Source: 13-2-20CM-68-14 sp051955535 (GTDB taxonomy: Bacteria; Actinomycetota; Thermoleophilia; Gaiellales; Gaiellaceae). From it: a DNA stretch of 64,000 nucleotides. Position 1 is the stretch's first letter. The number at the start of each line of letters is the position of its first letter. The position numbers and the translations under genes are program-made. The notes below the pieces were generated by a model. The model was not told the origin of the DNA, made no database searches, and worked only from the letters and a program-made list of their open reading frames with translations. Below, piece by piece: positions 1-8,686 of this stretch. Where the stretch lies: assembly GCA_051955535.1 (NCBI GenBank), contig JBQCGP010000047.1:62001-126000 (forward strand). The letters are read 5' to 3'.

Positions 1-1110
1 CCGCAGTGGACGGCGTGGGCAAAGCAGCTGATGGAGTCGCAGGCGGACGAGGCCGACCCGCGCGAGTTCATGAAGACTTTCCGCACCGACCTCTTCGACG
101 AGGAGGTCTACGTCTTCACGCCGCAGGGCGAGGTGAAGAGCCTTCCGGCCGAGTCGACGCCGATCGACTTCGCGTACGCGGTACACACCGACCTGGGCCA
201 CCGCACGGTCGGCGCGAAGATCAACGGGCGGATCGTCCCCCTCCACTACCGGCTGAAGAGCGGCGACGTCGTCGAGATCCTGACGACGAAGACCGGCCGC
301 GGGCCGTCGCGCGACTGGCTCTCGCTAGCGGCGTCTTCGCGCGCGCGCAACAAGATCCGCCAGTGGTTCTCCCGCGAGACGCGCGAGGAGACCGAGCGAA
401 AGGGCCGCGACGCGCTCGAGCAGGCGCTGAAGAAGCAGAGCCTTCCGTACAAGAAGCTCGTCGGGTCGGCCGTTCTTGCACAGGTGATTCGCGAGACGGG
501 CTTCAAGAAGGCGGAGGACTTCTACGTGGCGCTCGGCTCGGGAAAGGTGCCCGTCGGCCAGATCGTCAACAAGGTCCTCAACCGGCTCAAGACCGAGGAG
601 GTCGCGCAAGAAGAAGCGGTTCCGCTCAAGGCGCCGAAAGCCGGCCGCGCGATCGCCGGGGACGATCTCGGGATCCGGGTCAAGGGCGTCGACGACGTTC
701 TCGTCCGCCTCGCGAAGTGCTGCACGCCGGTTCCCGGAGACGAGATCGTCGGCTACATCTCGATGGGCAAGGGCATCACGATCCACCGCGCCGACTGCTC
801 GAACGTGAAGGCGCTGCGGCGCAACCCGGAGCGGTTCACGCCAGTCGACTGGGACGGCGGCGCCACGCGCAGCTTCCGCGTCCAGATCGCGGTCGACTCG
901 TGGGACCGGCCGCGGCTGCTCGAGGACGTGGCCCGTACGTTCGCCGAGCACGGCGCCAACATCGTCGAATACGGCGGCCATGTCGAAGACCAGCTCGCCA
1001 AGAACTGGTACGTGGCCGAGGTCGGAGACGTGAAGGCGCTCCGTGGCCTCCTGACCGCGCTTCGCAACGTCGACGCGGTCTTCGACGCCTATCGCGTCAC
1101 ACCGTCCTGA
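1..1110 (+). CDS. relA: RelA/SpoT-family (p)ppGpp synthetase/hydrolase, C-terminal part
   Basis: The gene enters from the left edge, so only the last 369 residues are present; the catalytic HD and synthetase domains lie outside. The visible part is the regulatory half of a long Rsh protein. A TGS domain begins near window residue 36 (VYVFTPQGEV, then STPIDFAYAVHTDLGHR). It is followed by a helical region, the conserved-cysteine segment (KCCTPVPGDEIVGYIS, then GITIHRADC) and a C-terminal ACT domain. In the family this half senses ribosome-bound uncharged tRNA and controls the switch between ppGpp synthesis and hydrolysis. There is no break in the reading frame. The stop TGA is followed within 20 bases by a hairpin. 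Whether the protein is bifunctional or synthetase-only cannot be told from this part. Confidence 0.94.
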   Translation, partial: PQWTAWAKQLMESQADEADPREFMKTFRTDLFDEEVYVFTPQGEVKSLPAESTPIDFAYAVHTDLGHRTVGAKINGRIVPLHYRLKSGDVVEILTTKTGRGPSRDWLSLAASSRARNKIRQWFSRETREETERKGRDALEQALKKQSLPYKKLVGSAVLAQVIRETGFKKAEDFYVALGSGKVPVGQIVNKVLNRLKTEEVAQEEAVPLKAPKAGRAIAGDDLGIRVKGVDDVLVRLAKCCTPVPGDEIVGYISMGKGITIHRADCSNVKALRRNPERFTPVDWDGGATRSFRVQIAVDSWDRPRLLEDVARTFAEHGANIVEYGGHVEDQLAKNWYVAEVGDVKALRGLLTALRNVDAVFDAYRVTPS

Positions 1111-1129
1111 CCTGACGGACCCACAAACG

Positions 1130-1156
1130 AGGGACATGGCCGTTCTGGCCGTTCCT
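1130..1156 (+). terminator. Hairpin after relA (terminator-like)
   Basis: Outer arms AGGGA and TTCCT (one G-U pair) enclose an inner GGCC/GGCC stem with loop GTTCT. No T-run follows, so a classical intrinsic terminator is not assured. The same architecture recurs at 9877-9906 with a different outer stem. Confidence 0.45.
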
Positions 1157-1516
1157 TCGGGGCACCCCTAACCCACCACCCGCCGCCGATCCTATCGAGA
1201 AAAAAGCGCTGGTTTTGCAGCGCAATCGTGACGACTCCGCGCCAACTGAGCGGATCACTCGACCGAGGGATCATCCCTCGAACGTGAGGGGTAACTCGAA
1301 CGAGGGATGGCGTCTTCCCGCGATCCGACTACAACGAGAAGTGGGGAGAGGGTTAGCGCGTTGCCGTGGTGCCCGCCGCTTCGAGGACGGCGAGCGGGTA
1401 CCGCGGCGCGCTTTTAGCCGCAGAAAGTGCTGCGCACTTTCTGCGGGGCGAGCTTGACCATCGCTCCGCTCGGTGATCGCGGAAAGGCCTCGCGCCATCG
1501 ATGGCCTTACCGACGC
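1157..1516. other. Gene-free spacer with CGAGGGA motif copies and a hairpin repeat
   Basis: No convincing coding sequence is seen between relA and the converging thioesterase gene. The motif CGAGGGA(T) occurs at 1264-1271, in inverse orientation at 1273-1280, and again at 1301-1308; a related copy lies at 1129-1134, upstream of this entry. The first two form a palindrome with a one-base centre. The stretch ends with the two-stem repeat at 1418-1473. Short frames here have no family resemblance. Confidence 0.5.
1418..1473. repeat. REP-like two-hairpin element, copy 1
   Basis: A perfect 13-bp stem (arms 1418-1430 and 1434-1446, loop TGC) is followed by a second small stem CGAGC/GCTCG (1449-1453 with 1468-1472). 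The tail GCTTGACCATCGCTCCGCTC closely resembles the tail of the element at 16857-16911. Confidence 0.6.
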
Positions 1517-1984
1517 TCACCCGGCCGCGATCTCGCACTCGTCGCCTTCGAAGCCGCGGATCGCTTCTCGGTACCACTCGGGAATGGGCAGGGTGCGCCG
1601 CTCGTCGAGTTCGATGAAGACGAGGGTCTGAGCCGCCGTCACCATCAGTACGTCGTCCTCGACCCGGTACGCGGCGCACTCGTACGTCGCGCTCGTCTGG
1701 CCGATCCGGCTCATCCTGATGTAGACCTCGATCAGGTCGTCGAACCGCGCCGGCGCCAGGTACTCGACCGACGAGGCGCGCATCACGAACTGTTCCTCGT
1801 GCAGCGCCTTCTCGAGCAACTCGAGGTGGCGGTGGTACTCGACTCGGGCGAAGTCGAAGTAGGGCAGATAACGCCCGTAGTAGACGATTCCCTGCGCGTC
1901 GGTGTCCGAGAAGCCGACCCGCATGAATGCGGCGTACTTGAACGGCGGCTTGCGGTCGGTCTCGTGGCCGAACTCGATTGTCAC
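1517..1984 (-). CDS. YbgC/4HBT-type acyl-CoA thioesterase
   Basis: A 155-residue hot-dog fold thioesterase. Its signature is VGFSDTDAQGIVYYGRYL (near residue 23), containing the catalytic Asp of the YbgC/4-hydroxybenzoyl-CoA thioesterase family, followed by YFDFARVEYHR. Family members hydrolyse short- or medium-chain acyl-CoA thioesters in the cytoplasm; the substrate is not predictable here. Length is normal for the family. The start is a GTG whose last two bases belong to the TGA of the upstream phosphohexomutase (GTGA overlap), so it is translated by coupling in a two-gene operon. No metabolic link between the two proteins is evident. Confidence 0.88.
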   Translation of the reverse strand: MTIEFGHETDRKPPFKYAAFMRVGFSDTDAQGIVYYGRYLPYFDFARVEYHRHLELLEKALHEEQFVMRASSVEYLAPARFDDLIEVYIRMSRIGQTSATYECAAYRVEDDVLMVTAAQTLVFIELDERRTLPIPEWYREAIRGFEGDECEIAAG

Positions 1985-3327
1985 GAACGGATCGCCGCCA
2001 GCACCTCGTCCCGCTTGCGTTCCATCAGGGCGGGCGTCCGCGCTTCGAGGTTCAGCCGCAGCAGCGGCTCGGTGTTCGACGGCCTGATGTTCATGTGCCA
2101 GTCGCCCGCATCGACCGAGACGCCGTCGAGGTGACTGACCTCGCCCTCGTCGCCGAACCGCTCCTCGAGCTCCCGCAGCTTCTCCCCGACGTCCGCGACC
2201 GGCGTGTTCAGCTCACCGGTGAGGAAGTAGTGCGCACGGTAGTCGGCGAGGATCTCTGAAAGTTTTGCTCCCCGTTTCGAGACGAGCTCGAGCATGAGCA
2301 GGAAGGGAACAACGCCCGAGTCCGCCTGCGAGAACTCCCGGAAGTAGTAGTGGCCCGAGACCTCGCCGCCGAAGGCGGCGCCCTCCTCGCGCATGCGGTG
2401 CTTGATGAACGCATGGCCGACGCGGTTGACGAGCGGGACGCCTCCGGCGCGCTCGACGGTCTCCGGCACGGCCCAACTCGCGCGCAGGTCGTAGATGATC
2501 TTCGCTCCGGGCTCCCTCTCGAGCACCGACGCGGCCAGCAGGGCGGTGACGAAGTCTCCCGGTACGAACTCGCCGGTGTCGTCGACGAAGAAGCAGCGAT
2601 CGGCGTCGCCGTCGAACGCCACGCCGAAGTCGGCGCCCTCCTCGAGCGTCTTGGAGACGATGAACTCGCGGTTCTCGGGGAGGAGCGGATTCGGCTCGTG
2701 GTTCGGGAACGTCCCGTCGGGCTCGAAGAAGCAGCGCACCGTCTCGATCGGCAGCCGTTCCAGGATCGGCGGCAGCATCGCGCCGGCCATGCCGTTGGCG
2801 GCGTCGATCACGATCCGGAGCGGCTTGATCGAATCGACGTCGACGAACGAGAGGACTCGCGCGACGTAGGCCGGCCAGACGTCGTAGTTGTCGACATGTC
2901 CGGGGGACAGACCCGGGGACCGGTCCGAAGGCGCCAGCGCGCGGTCGCGGATCTCGAGCAGCCCGGACTCGCCGCCCACCGGCAGGGCGCCGGCCCTGAC
3001 GATTTTCATCCCCGTGTATTCCTTCGGGTTGTGGGACGCCGTCACGGAGGCGCCGCCGTCTAACCCGAGGTCGCCGACTGCGAAATAGACCATCTCTGTC
3101 CCGACCAGCCCGAGGCGCAGCACGTCGGTGCCGGCGTCCGCCGCGCCGTTCGTGAACGCGTCGGCCACCGCGGGGCTCGAGATGCGCATGTCGTGGCCGA
3201 CAGCGATCTTGCGCGGTTCGAACTGCTCGGCGTAGGCGCGCCCGATCGCGTACGCCCCGTCCTCGTCGAGCTCGGCCGGATAGATGCCCCGGACGTCGTA
3301 CGCCTTGAAGACCTTCGGGTCGAGCAC
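1981..3327 (-). CDS. manB: Phosphomannomutase/phosphoglucomutase
   Basis: A 448-residue alpha-D-phosphohexomutase. The N-terminus FKAYDVRG is typical. The active-site phosphoserine lies in TASHNPKEYTG (near residue 97), the metal-binding loop is DGDADRC, and the sugar-binding signature GEVSGHYYF and the phosphate-binding RPSNTEPLLR segment are present. It interconverts mannose-6-phosphate/mannose-1-phosphate or the glucose equivalents and so feeds nucleotide-sugar synthesis. The GTG start is preceded on its own strand by TAGCAT plus seven bases, matching the leaderless pattern seen elsewhere in the window. Its 3' end overlaps the thioesterase start by four bases. Substrate preference cannot be decided from sequence. 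Confidence 0.93.
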   Translation of the reverse strand: MLDPKVFKAYDVRGIYPAELDEDGAYAIGRAYAEQFEPRKIAVGHDMRISSPAVADAFTNGAADAGTDVLRLGLVGTEMVYFAVGDLGLDGGASVTASHNPKEYTGMKIVRAGALPVGGESGLLEIRDRALAPSDRSPGLSPGHVDNYDVWPAYVARVLSFVDVDSIKPLRIVIDAANGMAGAMLPPILERLPIETVRCFFEPDGTFPNHEPNPLLPENREFIVSKTLEEGADFGVAFDGDADRCFFVDDTGEFVPGDFVTALLAASVLEREPGAKIIYDLRASWAVPETVERAGGVPLVNRVGHAFIKHRMREEGAAFGGEVSGHYYFREFSQADSGVVPFLLMLELVSKRGAKLSEILADYRAHYFLTGELNTPVADVGEKLRELEERFGDEGEVSHLDGVSVDAGDWHMNIRPSNTEPLLRLNLEARTPALMERKRDEVLAAIRS

Positions 3328-3433
3328 CGCTCGGATGCTAACGACGCCCCGGCCTGATGACCGGTTTTTAGGCTTGAACAGGCCGTTTTTCGGGATTTTT
3401 CGCGCCCCGGCGGTCGTTCATAGACTTATGGCA

Positions 3434-6385
3434 GTGGAACGAAAGCTGGCAACGGTCCTCTTCGTCGATCTTGTCGACTCGACCTCGCTTATTGCGGGCG
3501 CCGATCCCGAGGTTGCGCGCCGGCGGGTGACGCAGTTCTTCGAGCGCGTCTCGTACTTCGTGACGACCCACGGCGGCATCGTGGAGAAGTTCGCAGGCGA
3601 CGCCGTGCTCGCGGCGTTCGGGGTACCGCAGTCGCACGAGGACGACGCCGAGCGCGCCATCCGCGCGGCGCTAGCGATGCTCGAATCGGTGCACGAGCTC
3701 GGCCTCGAAGCGCGCGTTGGAGTCGAGTCGGGCGAAGTCGTCGTCGACGAGAGCGAATCGACGTTCGCCACCGGCGAGGCCGTGACGCTGGCGGCGCGGC
3801 TACAGCAGGCTGCCGGCGCGGGGGAGGTCCTGATCGGTCCCCACGCGTATCGCCTTACGAGCCCGCGCGTGCAGACCGAGGACGTCGGCCCGCTTGAGGT
3901 CAAGGGCTTCGGCGACCGGATCTGGACGTGGCGGGCGACCGGCGTCATCGACAGCGCCCCTGCGCGAACCGCGATCGCGGCGCCTCTGGTCGGACGAGAG
4001 TCGGAGCTCGAGCTGCTCGAGAACACCTACGAGCGCGCTGTCCGGAACCGCCGTGCCCACCTATTCACGATCTACGGCGATCCAGGCGTCGGCAAGAGCA
4101 GGCTCGCCCGGGAGTTCATCGAAGGGCTCGAGGGCGCGACGGTCCTCGTCGGCCGCGCGCTGCCCTACGGCGAGAGCGTCACCTACTGGCCGCTGGCCGA
4201 GATGGTCAAGGCCGCCGCCGGAATCACGGACGACGACCCCCTCGAGATCGCGGTCGAGAAGCTGCGCGAGTCCTGCGAGAACGAGGCGATCGCCGACCTG
4301 CTCGGCCTCGCCTCGGGCGTCCTCGAGGCGGTCAAGGGCGAGCGCAGCCAGCAGGAGATCGCCTGGGCCGCGCGCGAGTGGGTCGAGCGGATGGCCCAGG
4401 ACCAGCCTCTCGTGCTCGCGTTCGAGGACATCCACTGGGCGGAGGACGCGCTGCTCGACCTGATCGAGCACCTCGCTGAATGGGTTCGCGACGCGCCGCT
4501 GCTGATTGTGAGCCTCGCCCGCGCCGAGCTGCTCGACGTCCGGCCCGGCTGGGGCGGCGGGCGGCTGCGCGCGATGGCGATCGAGCTCGAGCCGCTCGGC
4601 CGGGACGAGAGCGAGGAGCTCGTCGACGCGCTCGCCGCCGACGGGGAGATCGACGCCGAGGCGCGCGCGGCGCTGCTCGAGAAGACCGAGGGAAACCCGC
4701 TCTTCGTCGAGGAGACGGTGCGGATGCTCGCCGAAAGCGAAGGCCGGCCGCTGACCGAGGTCGCCGCGAGGATCCCCGACACGCTGCAGGCGTTGATCGC
4801 GGCGCGCATCGACCGCCTGCCGCCCGAGGAGAAGACCGTCCTCCAGCGGGCCTCGGTAATCGGCCGGACCTTCTGGGGCGGTGCGATCAAGGAGCTCGCC
4901 ACCGAGATCGACGAGCTCGAGCCCGTGCTCGAGACGCTGCTGCTGCGGGAGTTCCTCGTTCCCGAGCTGCGCTCGACTATCTCGGGAGAGACGGCATACC
5001 GCTTCAAGCACGTGCTGATCCGCGAGGTTGCCTACGGGGGCCTTTCCAAGTCGGCTCGCGCCGACCTGCACGCCCGCTTCGCGCACTGGCTTCGCGAGCG
5101 CGCCGGTGAAGAGCTTCTGGAGATTCGCGCCTACCACCTCGACCAGGCTGCCGCACTCCTCGCCGAGCTCGACGGCGGCCCGCCGCCCGCGCTCGCGCGC
5201 GAGGCGGCCGAGGCCCTCGAGACGGCCGGACGTCGCGCGCTCGCACGAGAGGCGAACCGCTCGGCACGCAAGCAGCTCCTGCGCGCGCTCGAGCTCGATC
5301 CGACCCTCGAGCGCCGCTATCAGGCGGCGCGAGCCGCGTGGCGGCTGGGCGAGATGCCCGTCGTCTCGAAGGAGATGGAGCGCGTCCGGGCCGAGGCCGC
5401 CGAGCAGGGCGACCGCTGGTGCGAGTCGCGCGCGCTCTCCGCACTCGCGGAGGTGGCGCTGAACCGCGACGCCGACGTCGAGGAGGCAAGCCGCCTCGCG
5501 GCTCTCGCGTTGGACGTCGCGGACGGCAACGACTACGAGCCGCGCTTCGACGCGCTCCACGTGCTCAACACAGGCGCGTGGTGGCGTGGGCGGCTGGCCG
5601 ATTCCGAGCGCTACGCGCGCGATCAGCTTGCGCTCGCGCAGGAAGCCGGGCGCGAGGACCTCGAGAGCAGGGCGGCCCTCGACCTCGCGCGGGTCTACAC
5701 GGCACGCAAGGAGTACGACCAGGCGGCGCCGCTATTCGACCGCGCGCTCGGGCTGGCCGACGAGAGCGGCTCGATCGTCGCGCGCGGGCACGCGCTCGCG
5801 TCGGCCGGCGAGTTCGCGATCTACCGCGAGGGTTACGACGATGCCAAGCGGCAGCTCGAGGAGGCAAGGGCGCTCTACGAGGAGGCCGCGGTCGCGCCGG
5901 CGCTGGGGCGCGTGCTCTACAAGCTCGCAGTCGTTGCCTGGCACCAGGGGGATCTCGCCCTCTCGGAGCGCCTGAGCCGCGATTCGATCCGAACGCTCTC
6001 GCCGCTCGAGGACCGCGGCACGCTCTGTGAGGCTCAGCGCTGGCTTGCCGAAGTCCTGCTCGCGAACGGCAAGCTCGACGAGGCCGCGCGCTACGCGGAG
6101 GAGGCGCTGGAGACGGTCGGCTCGCAGGATATGAGCTCACGCGCGTCGACCCGCGGCACGCTCGCCCGCGTACGTGTTGCGCAGGGGCGCTTCGACGACG
6201 CCGAGAAGCTGCTGCGTGAGGCGGTCGAGATCATCGACAACACCGAGTACTGCGCCTTTGGGAAGGAGACGCTCGCCGACCTGGCTCAGCTGCTCCGGGC
6301 GCGCGGCCGCGACGACGAGGCAGAGGCCTTCGAGCGGCGCCTCGAGGAGCCGGTGGCCGAGCCCAGCGCGGCCCGGATGGCCTGA
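3434..6385 (+). CDS. Class III nucleotidyl cyclase-AAA ATPase-TPR protein
   Basis: About 983 residues. An N-terminal class III cyclase homology domain (1-170) has ERKLATVLFVDLVDST with metal-binding Asp12 and EKFAGDAVLAAF with Lys52/Asp56. It is followed by an AAA-16/STAND ATPase (P-loop GDPGVGKS near 215-222, Walker B-like LVLAFEDIHWAED) and a long TPR-like helical C-terminus. Such proteins are signalling ATPases common in actinobacteria. In the motif that is usually GD-x-VN-xxA-R, this protein reads GEAVTLAAR: the transition-state Asn is Thr118 and the purine-specifying Asp is Glu115, while Arg122 is kept. Cyclase activity is therefore uncertain. GTG 3434 is chosen because TAGACT lies seven bases upstream and homologues begin MERKLATV; ATG 3428 is the alternative. 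The 3' end overlaps the converging gene by 100 bases. Confidence 0.88.
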   Translation: MERKLATVLFVDLVDSTSLIAGADPEVARRRVTQFFERVSYFVTTHGGIVEKFAGDAVLAAFGVPQSHEDDAERAIRAALAMLESVHELGLEARVGVESGEVVVDESESTFATGEAVTLAARLQQAAGAGEVLIGPHAYRLTSPRVQTEDVGPLEVKGFGDRIWTWRATGVIDSAPARTAIAAPLVGRESELELLENTYERAVRNRRAHLFTIYGDPGVGKSRLAREFIEGLEGATVLVGRALPYGESVTYWPLAEMVKAAAGITDDDPLEIAVEKLRESCENEAIADLLGLASGVLEAVKGERSQQEIAWAAREWVERMAQDQPLVLAFEDIHWAEDALLDLIEHLAEWVRDAPLLIVSLARAELLDVRPGWGGGRLRAMAIELEPLGRDESEELVDALAADGEIDAEARAALLEKTEGNPLFVEETVRMLAESEGRPLTEVAARIPDTLQALIAARIDRLPPEEKTVLQRASVIGRTFWGGAIKELATEIDELEPVLETLLLREFLVPELRSTISGETAYRFKHVLIREVAYGGLSKSARADLHARFAHWLRERAGEELLEIRAYHLDQAAALLAELDGGPPPALAREAAEALETAGRRALAREANRSARKQLLRALELDPTLERRYQAARAAWRLGEMPVVSKEMERVRAEAAEQGDRWCESRALSALAEVALNRDADVEEASRLAALALDVADGNDYEPRFDALHVLNTGAWWRGRLADSERYARDQLALAQEAGREDLESRAALDLARVYTARKEYDQAAPLFDRALGLADESGSIVARGHALASAGEFAIYREGYDDAKRQLEEARALYEEAAVAPALGRVLYKLAVVAWHQGDLALSERLSRDSIRTLSPLEDRGTLCEAQRWLAEVLLANGKLDEAARYAEEALETVGSQDMSSRASTRGTLARVRVAQGRFDDAEKLLREAVEIIDNTEYCAFGKETLADLAQLLRARGRDDEAEAFERRLEEPVAEPSAARMA

Positions 6386-7170
6386 TGTGACTGCTCGTCC
6401 GGCGACTCGCTGATCACGGTCGCCGGACGCTCGAACCGCGTCAGCGCCTCGCCGAGCGGCTCTGCCCGCAGCGTCCCTTCGCCGTACGGGAGGTGCTTCG
6501 TCTCGTTGCGGTTCGCGAACTGGACGTCGCTGAAGTGAACATGGAACGGCGCCCCGGGCTCCATGACGGCATCGGCGGCAGCGAGCGCTGCGGCGAACGG
6601 CTCCACATCGGTGAACGCGCCGTCGCTCGTCGCGTGCATGTGAGCAAAGTCGAGCACGGGGCGGACCCATCCGTTGAGCCGGCGCGAGATCTCGATTACG
6701 TCATCTGTTGCGCCGAGATCGCGCACGCGGCCCATGACCTCGACGCCGAACGGCATCAGCCGGTCCTTGCCCTCGAGCCGGTCGCGCAGGAGACCGAGCT
6801 GCCGAACGACCGCGTCGATCGCCTCCGCGCGCTCGCGCGTGAGCAGGAACCCCGGGTGAATGACGATCAGCTCGGCGCCCGCGGCTTTCGCGAGGCCGGC
6901 CGTATGGTCGAGCATCCCCAGCGCCATCTTGAACTTCTTGCCGTCGTCGACGTGGCCCATGAACGCGGCCAGTGGCGCGTGTACGGAGAGGACGATGTCG
7001 GCAGCTCGGGCGGCGGCGCCGAGCTCCGCTGCGCCGTCGTAGTCGAGCCAGAACCTGCCGAGGAAGCCGAACTCGCAGGCCTTGTAACCGCGCATGCGTA
7101 GGTCGGTCATGGCTTCGGAGAACGTCGCCGCGTCGGGCAGGTCGGCGGGGCCAAAACGGAGCTCGCCCAT
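6286..7170 (-). CDS. AP-endonuclease family 2-like TIM-barrel protein
   Basis: A 294-residue protein resembling the xylose isomerase-like/endonuclease IV TIM-barrel superfamily. Visible elements are LSVHAPLAAFMG, GAELIVIHPGFLL, FGVEVMG, PVLDFAHMHA and PFHVHFSDVQ; their His/Glu/Asp residues match the metal ligands expected of the fold. It could be a DNA repair enzyme or a sugar isomerase/epimerase; the sequence does not settle which. The ATG start has TAAGCT six bases upstream, a leaderless pattern. The last 33 codons run antisense to the end of the cyclase gene and encode a Ser/Arg-rich tail that is probably not part of the fold. Confidence 0.78.
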   Translation of the reverse strand: MGELRFGPADLPDAATFSEAMTDLRMRGYKACEFGFLGRFWLDYDGAAELGAAARAADIVLSVHAPLAAFMGHVDDGKKFKMALGMLDHTAGLAKAAGAELIVIHPGFLLTRERAEAIDAVVRQLGLLRDRLEGKDRLMPFGVEVMGRVRDLGATDDVIEISRRLNGWVRPVLDFAHMHATSDGAFTDVEPFAAALAAADAVMEPGAPFHVHFSDVQFANRNETKHLPYGEGTLRAEPLGEALTRFERPATVISESPDEQSHQAIRAALGSATGSSRRRSKASASSSRPRARSS

Positions 7171-7213
7171 GCGCCCAGCTTATGTTGTCCGATCGCCTGC
7201 CTACGCTCTCTGC

Positions 7214-7456
7214 ATGTCCAAGCGCCCAAGCCGCATCGACCTCCTCGAGCTGGATATCGATCTCCGCCTAGCCGATCTCTGGCGCGAAGCGGCCGAGATC
7301 GAGGAGTGGAACCTCGAGGTCGTCGCCGCCTTCATGCGCGCCGCGTATGGGAAGGGGTACTGCGACGCATTGACGGAGGATTTGCCCGGCTCGCTTTGCG
7401 AGGAGCACGGCTACCGCGTGCCCGCCCGTCGCGCCACTGCCGCGCCCGAAGCCTGA
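7214..7456 (+). CDS. Small conserved-looking hypothetical protein
   Basis: An 80-residue soluble protein with an acidic helical N-terminal half (RIDLLELDIDLRLADLW) and two cysteines. I do not recognise the family. The ATG at 7214 is favoured because TACGCT ends exactly six bases before it (leaderless arrangement) and because an upstream extension would run into the divergent gene at 7170. The two divergent start codons are 43 bases apart. Codon use is like that of neighbouring genes, so I consider it real. Confidence 0.62.
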   Translation: MSKRPSRIDLLELDIDLRLADLWREAAEIEEWNLEVVAAFMRAAYGKGYCDALTEDLPGSLCEEHGYRVPARRATAAPEA

Positions 7457-7478
7457 GGCAACACCTAGCATTCTCCGG

Positions 7479-7826
7479 GTGAGCGTCTGGCTTTCGCTCG
7501 GGGTCGTGCTCGCCGTCGCCTGCGTCGTCGTGGTCGCGCTTCCGTTCCTACGCCGGCCGGGACTTTCGGCGTCCGAGGACCGGCTGGGCGAGCCGGACGC
7601 GCTCGAGCGACGCCGGCTCGAGCTCGCCGAAGAGCGCGACCGCGCGTTGGCCGCGCTGAAGGAGCTCGAGTTCGACCACCGGACGGGCAAGGTCTCCGAC
7701 GAGGACTACCGGGCCTCGGTCGGACCGCTGCGAAGGCGTGCAGCCGAGGCGCTTCGGGCGCTCGAGCCTCGTTCCGGCACCGGCGCGGACGCAGACACGG
7801 GGGCGAAGATCCACGCCGGCCGCTAA
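7479..7826 (+). CDS. Small membrane-anchored CcmI-like protein
   Basis: A 115-residue protein: one N-terminal transmembrane helix (about residues 5-23), then a charged coiled-coil segment with ALKELEFDHRTGKVSDEDY. The latter resembles the cytoplasmic part of CcmI/CycH-type and other small membrane proteins, where a helix is followed by a 'GK(V/L)S-(D/E)-x-(D/E)Y' turn. The GTG start follows TAGCAT plus seven bases (leaderless pattern). It is followed, with 89 bases of overlap, by a zinc-ribbon membrane protein, suggesting a joint role. No cytochrome c biogenesis genes are nearby, so that function is not claimed. Confidence 0.7.
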   Translation: MSVWLSLGVVLAVACVVVVALPFLRRPGLSASEDRLGEPDALERRRLELAEERDRALAALKELEFDHRTGKVSDEDYRASVGPLRRRAAEALRALEPRSGTGADADTGAKIHAGR

Positions 7827-8652
7827 CTGCACCAACTGCGGCGCGCGCCTGCCCGAGGACAGCCGGTTCTGTCCCGAGTGCGGCGTTCGTGTTCTGGCCG
7901 GCGACGACGCCACGGCCGTCGAGGATGTCCCACCCGAGGAAACGGGGAGCGTTCCCGTTCACATGGTCGCCGCCGAGCCGCATTACTTCGGAGTCGCTCC
8001 GCCGCTCGCGCTGTTCGCGCTGGCGGTGGCGTCGCTCGTTCTCGCAGTCGTCCTGCTCGTTGTGGGGAGCACGATCATCGGCGCGTTGCTGCTTGTCGCG
8101 GCCGGGATCTTCCTGGCGCTATTCGTTGCAGCCTCGAAGCGGCTGCCGGACAATGCCGTGGCTCGGGTCAGCCGCCACGCCGGCCGCACGGTGCGCGACA
8201 GGACCGGCTTTGCCGTCGAAGCGGTGAGCGTTCACTCGAGCACCCGCCGCGAGGTGTTCAGGCTTCGCCACGAGATCGCGGCGCTCGTCGCGTCTCGCGC
8301 AGAGGCGGCCCGGGCGCTCGGGGAAGCGGTGTACGGTGGCGCGGACGACGAGGCCGAGTCGGCGCGCGACCGGATGAGCGAGCTCGACCGGGCGATCGCC
8401 GAGAAGGAGAGCGAGATGACGAGAGTGACGACAGCCGCGAACGAGCGCATCCAGCAGGCCCAGTTTCAGGTCCAGGCGACCGCGATCGTAGAACCGCCCG
8501 ACATTCCGGAGCCCATGCCGGCTCCCTCCGAGCCGCCGCAGCCCGCCACGGTTCCAGAGCCGAGCCCCGTTCCGTCGGAGCCGCCGACGCCCGTGCCCTC
8601 GCCGGATCCGCTCCCGGATCCCTCGCCCCCCCGACCCGAACAGCCTTCGTAG
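7738..8652 (+). CDS. Zinc-ribbon membrane protein with coiled coil and proline-rich tail
   Basis: As called, 304 residues. A double-CxxC zinc ribbon (CTNCGARLPEDSRFCPECG, about 31-49) is followed by two close transmembrane segments (about 86-131), a helical coiled-coil region (about 165-240), and a C-terminus made almost wholly of Pro/Glu/Ser repeats. The GTG at 7738 is the only ordinary in-frame start ahead of the zinc ribbon and overlaps the previous gene by 89 bases; translation may begin nearer the ribbon with a rare codon. No enzymatic motif is seen. Similar zinc-ribbon proteins occur at 24375 and 25104. Role unknown, possibly envelope-associated, since an M23 peptidase follows. Confidence 0.68.
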   Translation: MQPRRFGRSSLVPAPARTQTRGRRSTPAANCTNCGARLPEDSRFCPECGVRVLAGDDATAVEDVPPEETGSVPVHMVAAEPHYFGVAPPLALFALAVASLVLAVVLLVVGSTIIGALLLVAAGIFLALFVAASKRLPDNAVARVSRHAGRTVRDRTGFAVEAVSVHSSTRREVFRLRHEIAALVASRAEAARALGEAVYGGADDEAESARDRMSELDRAIAEKESEMTRVTTAANERIQQAQFQVQATAIVEPPDIPEPMPAPSEPPQPATVPEPSPVPSEPPTPVPSPDPLPDPSPPRPEQPS

Positions 8653-8686
8653 AGGAGCCCGCCGCCGGCTCGCGAAAGTCGAGCCG

